Shown here: positions 6,094-6,146 of the stretch, piece by piece | Position numbering within the stretch: position 1 is the stretch's first letter | Layout: each line of letters starts with the position of its first letter | Source: an uncultured Collinsella sp. | GTDB taxonomy: Bacteria > Actinomycetota > Coriobacteriia > Coriobacteriales > Coriobacteriaceae | NCBI GenBank assembly: GCA_900542125.1 | Contig: UQMO01000086.1 | Location: forward strand, 1 to 6,146 | DNA: 6,146 nt | Direction: 5' to 3' | Translations under genes and position numbers: made by a program | The notes under the pieces: model-generated | Databases searched by the model: none | Told to the model about the DNA's origin: nothing | Seen by the model: the letters and a program-made list of their open reading frames with translations, nothing else

Positions 6094-6146
6094 CTGTCTC
6101 TTATACACATCTCCGAACCCACGAGACGCTCATGAATCTCGTATGC
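6094..6146. other. Illumina Nextera i7 adapter (synthetic, not genomic)
   Basis: Bases 6094-6112 are the exact Tn5 mosaic end in reverse orientation, CTGTCTCTTATACACATCT. Bases 6113-6127 match the Nextera read-2 tail except A for G at 6117. Bases 6128-6135 read GCTCATGA, which I recognise as the N714 i7 index, and 6136-6146 match the start of the P7 tail. Genomic sequence ends at 6093, inside the PTS gene. Confidence 0.98.

Noticed and set aside
36..6112. Inverted 19-base ends that look like a Tn5-type composite mobile element
   Set aside because: They are the engineered mosaic ends of the Nextera kit, directly joined to indexes and flow-cell primer sequence; there is no transposase gene and the insert is ordinary chromosomal housekeeping DNA.
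5818..6135. Plus-strand open frame of 105 codons at the right end
   Set aside because: It is out of frame with the EIIC domain and its end is translated adapter (SLIHISEPTRRS).

Overview
The window is a 6,039-base genomic insert (55-6093) between two Illumina Nextera adapters (1-54 and 6094-6146). Only the insert is biology. Its high GC content and the gene order tlyA-nadK-recN (the order of Mycobacterium tuberculosis Rv1694-1696) point to an actinobacterium. A fructose-type PTS permease beside an RpiR regulator suggests a saccharolytic gut lineage, such as a Collinsella-like member of the Coriobacteriia. The phylum is fairly well supported; the genus is a guess from style and context.

Left part (55-3411, + strand): the last 13 codons of an unidentified gene with an acidic tail, then a tightly packed housekeeping operon. 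It encodes TlyA (rRNA 2'-O-methyltransferase with an S4 RNA-binding domain), NadK (NAD kinase, makes NADP) and RecN (SMC-like DNA-repair ATPase). tlyA and nadK overlap by 4 bases and nadK and recN by 11, so translation is probably coupled. All three reading frames and key catalytic motifs are intact.

Middle (3412-3470): a 59-base gap between convergent genes holds a near-perfect 11-bp inverted repeat that probably ends transcription, although it lacks a normal U-tract.

Right part (3471-6093): an RpiR-family regulator (HTH plus SIS domain) on the - strand is divergent from a PTS EIIB-EIIC permease of the fructose family on the + strand. The permease runs off the insert without a stop. The 272-base intergenic region is AT-richer than the genes and holds nested repeats: CTTGCCGTTT twice, TTTCAAGTGT twice, and seven TTTCA/TGAAA pentamers, one pair forming a 15-base palindrome. 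Two GC-rich hairpins follow just before a strong ribosome binding site. The simplest reading is a sugar-phosphate-sensing regulator controlling its neighbouring sugar transporter.

I found no undescribed system. The most useful observations are the adapter ends with the false protein tails they create, the permease gene running out of the insert, and the repeat-dense control region.
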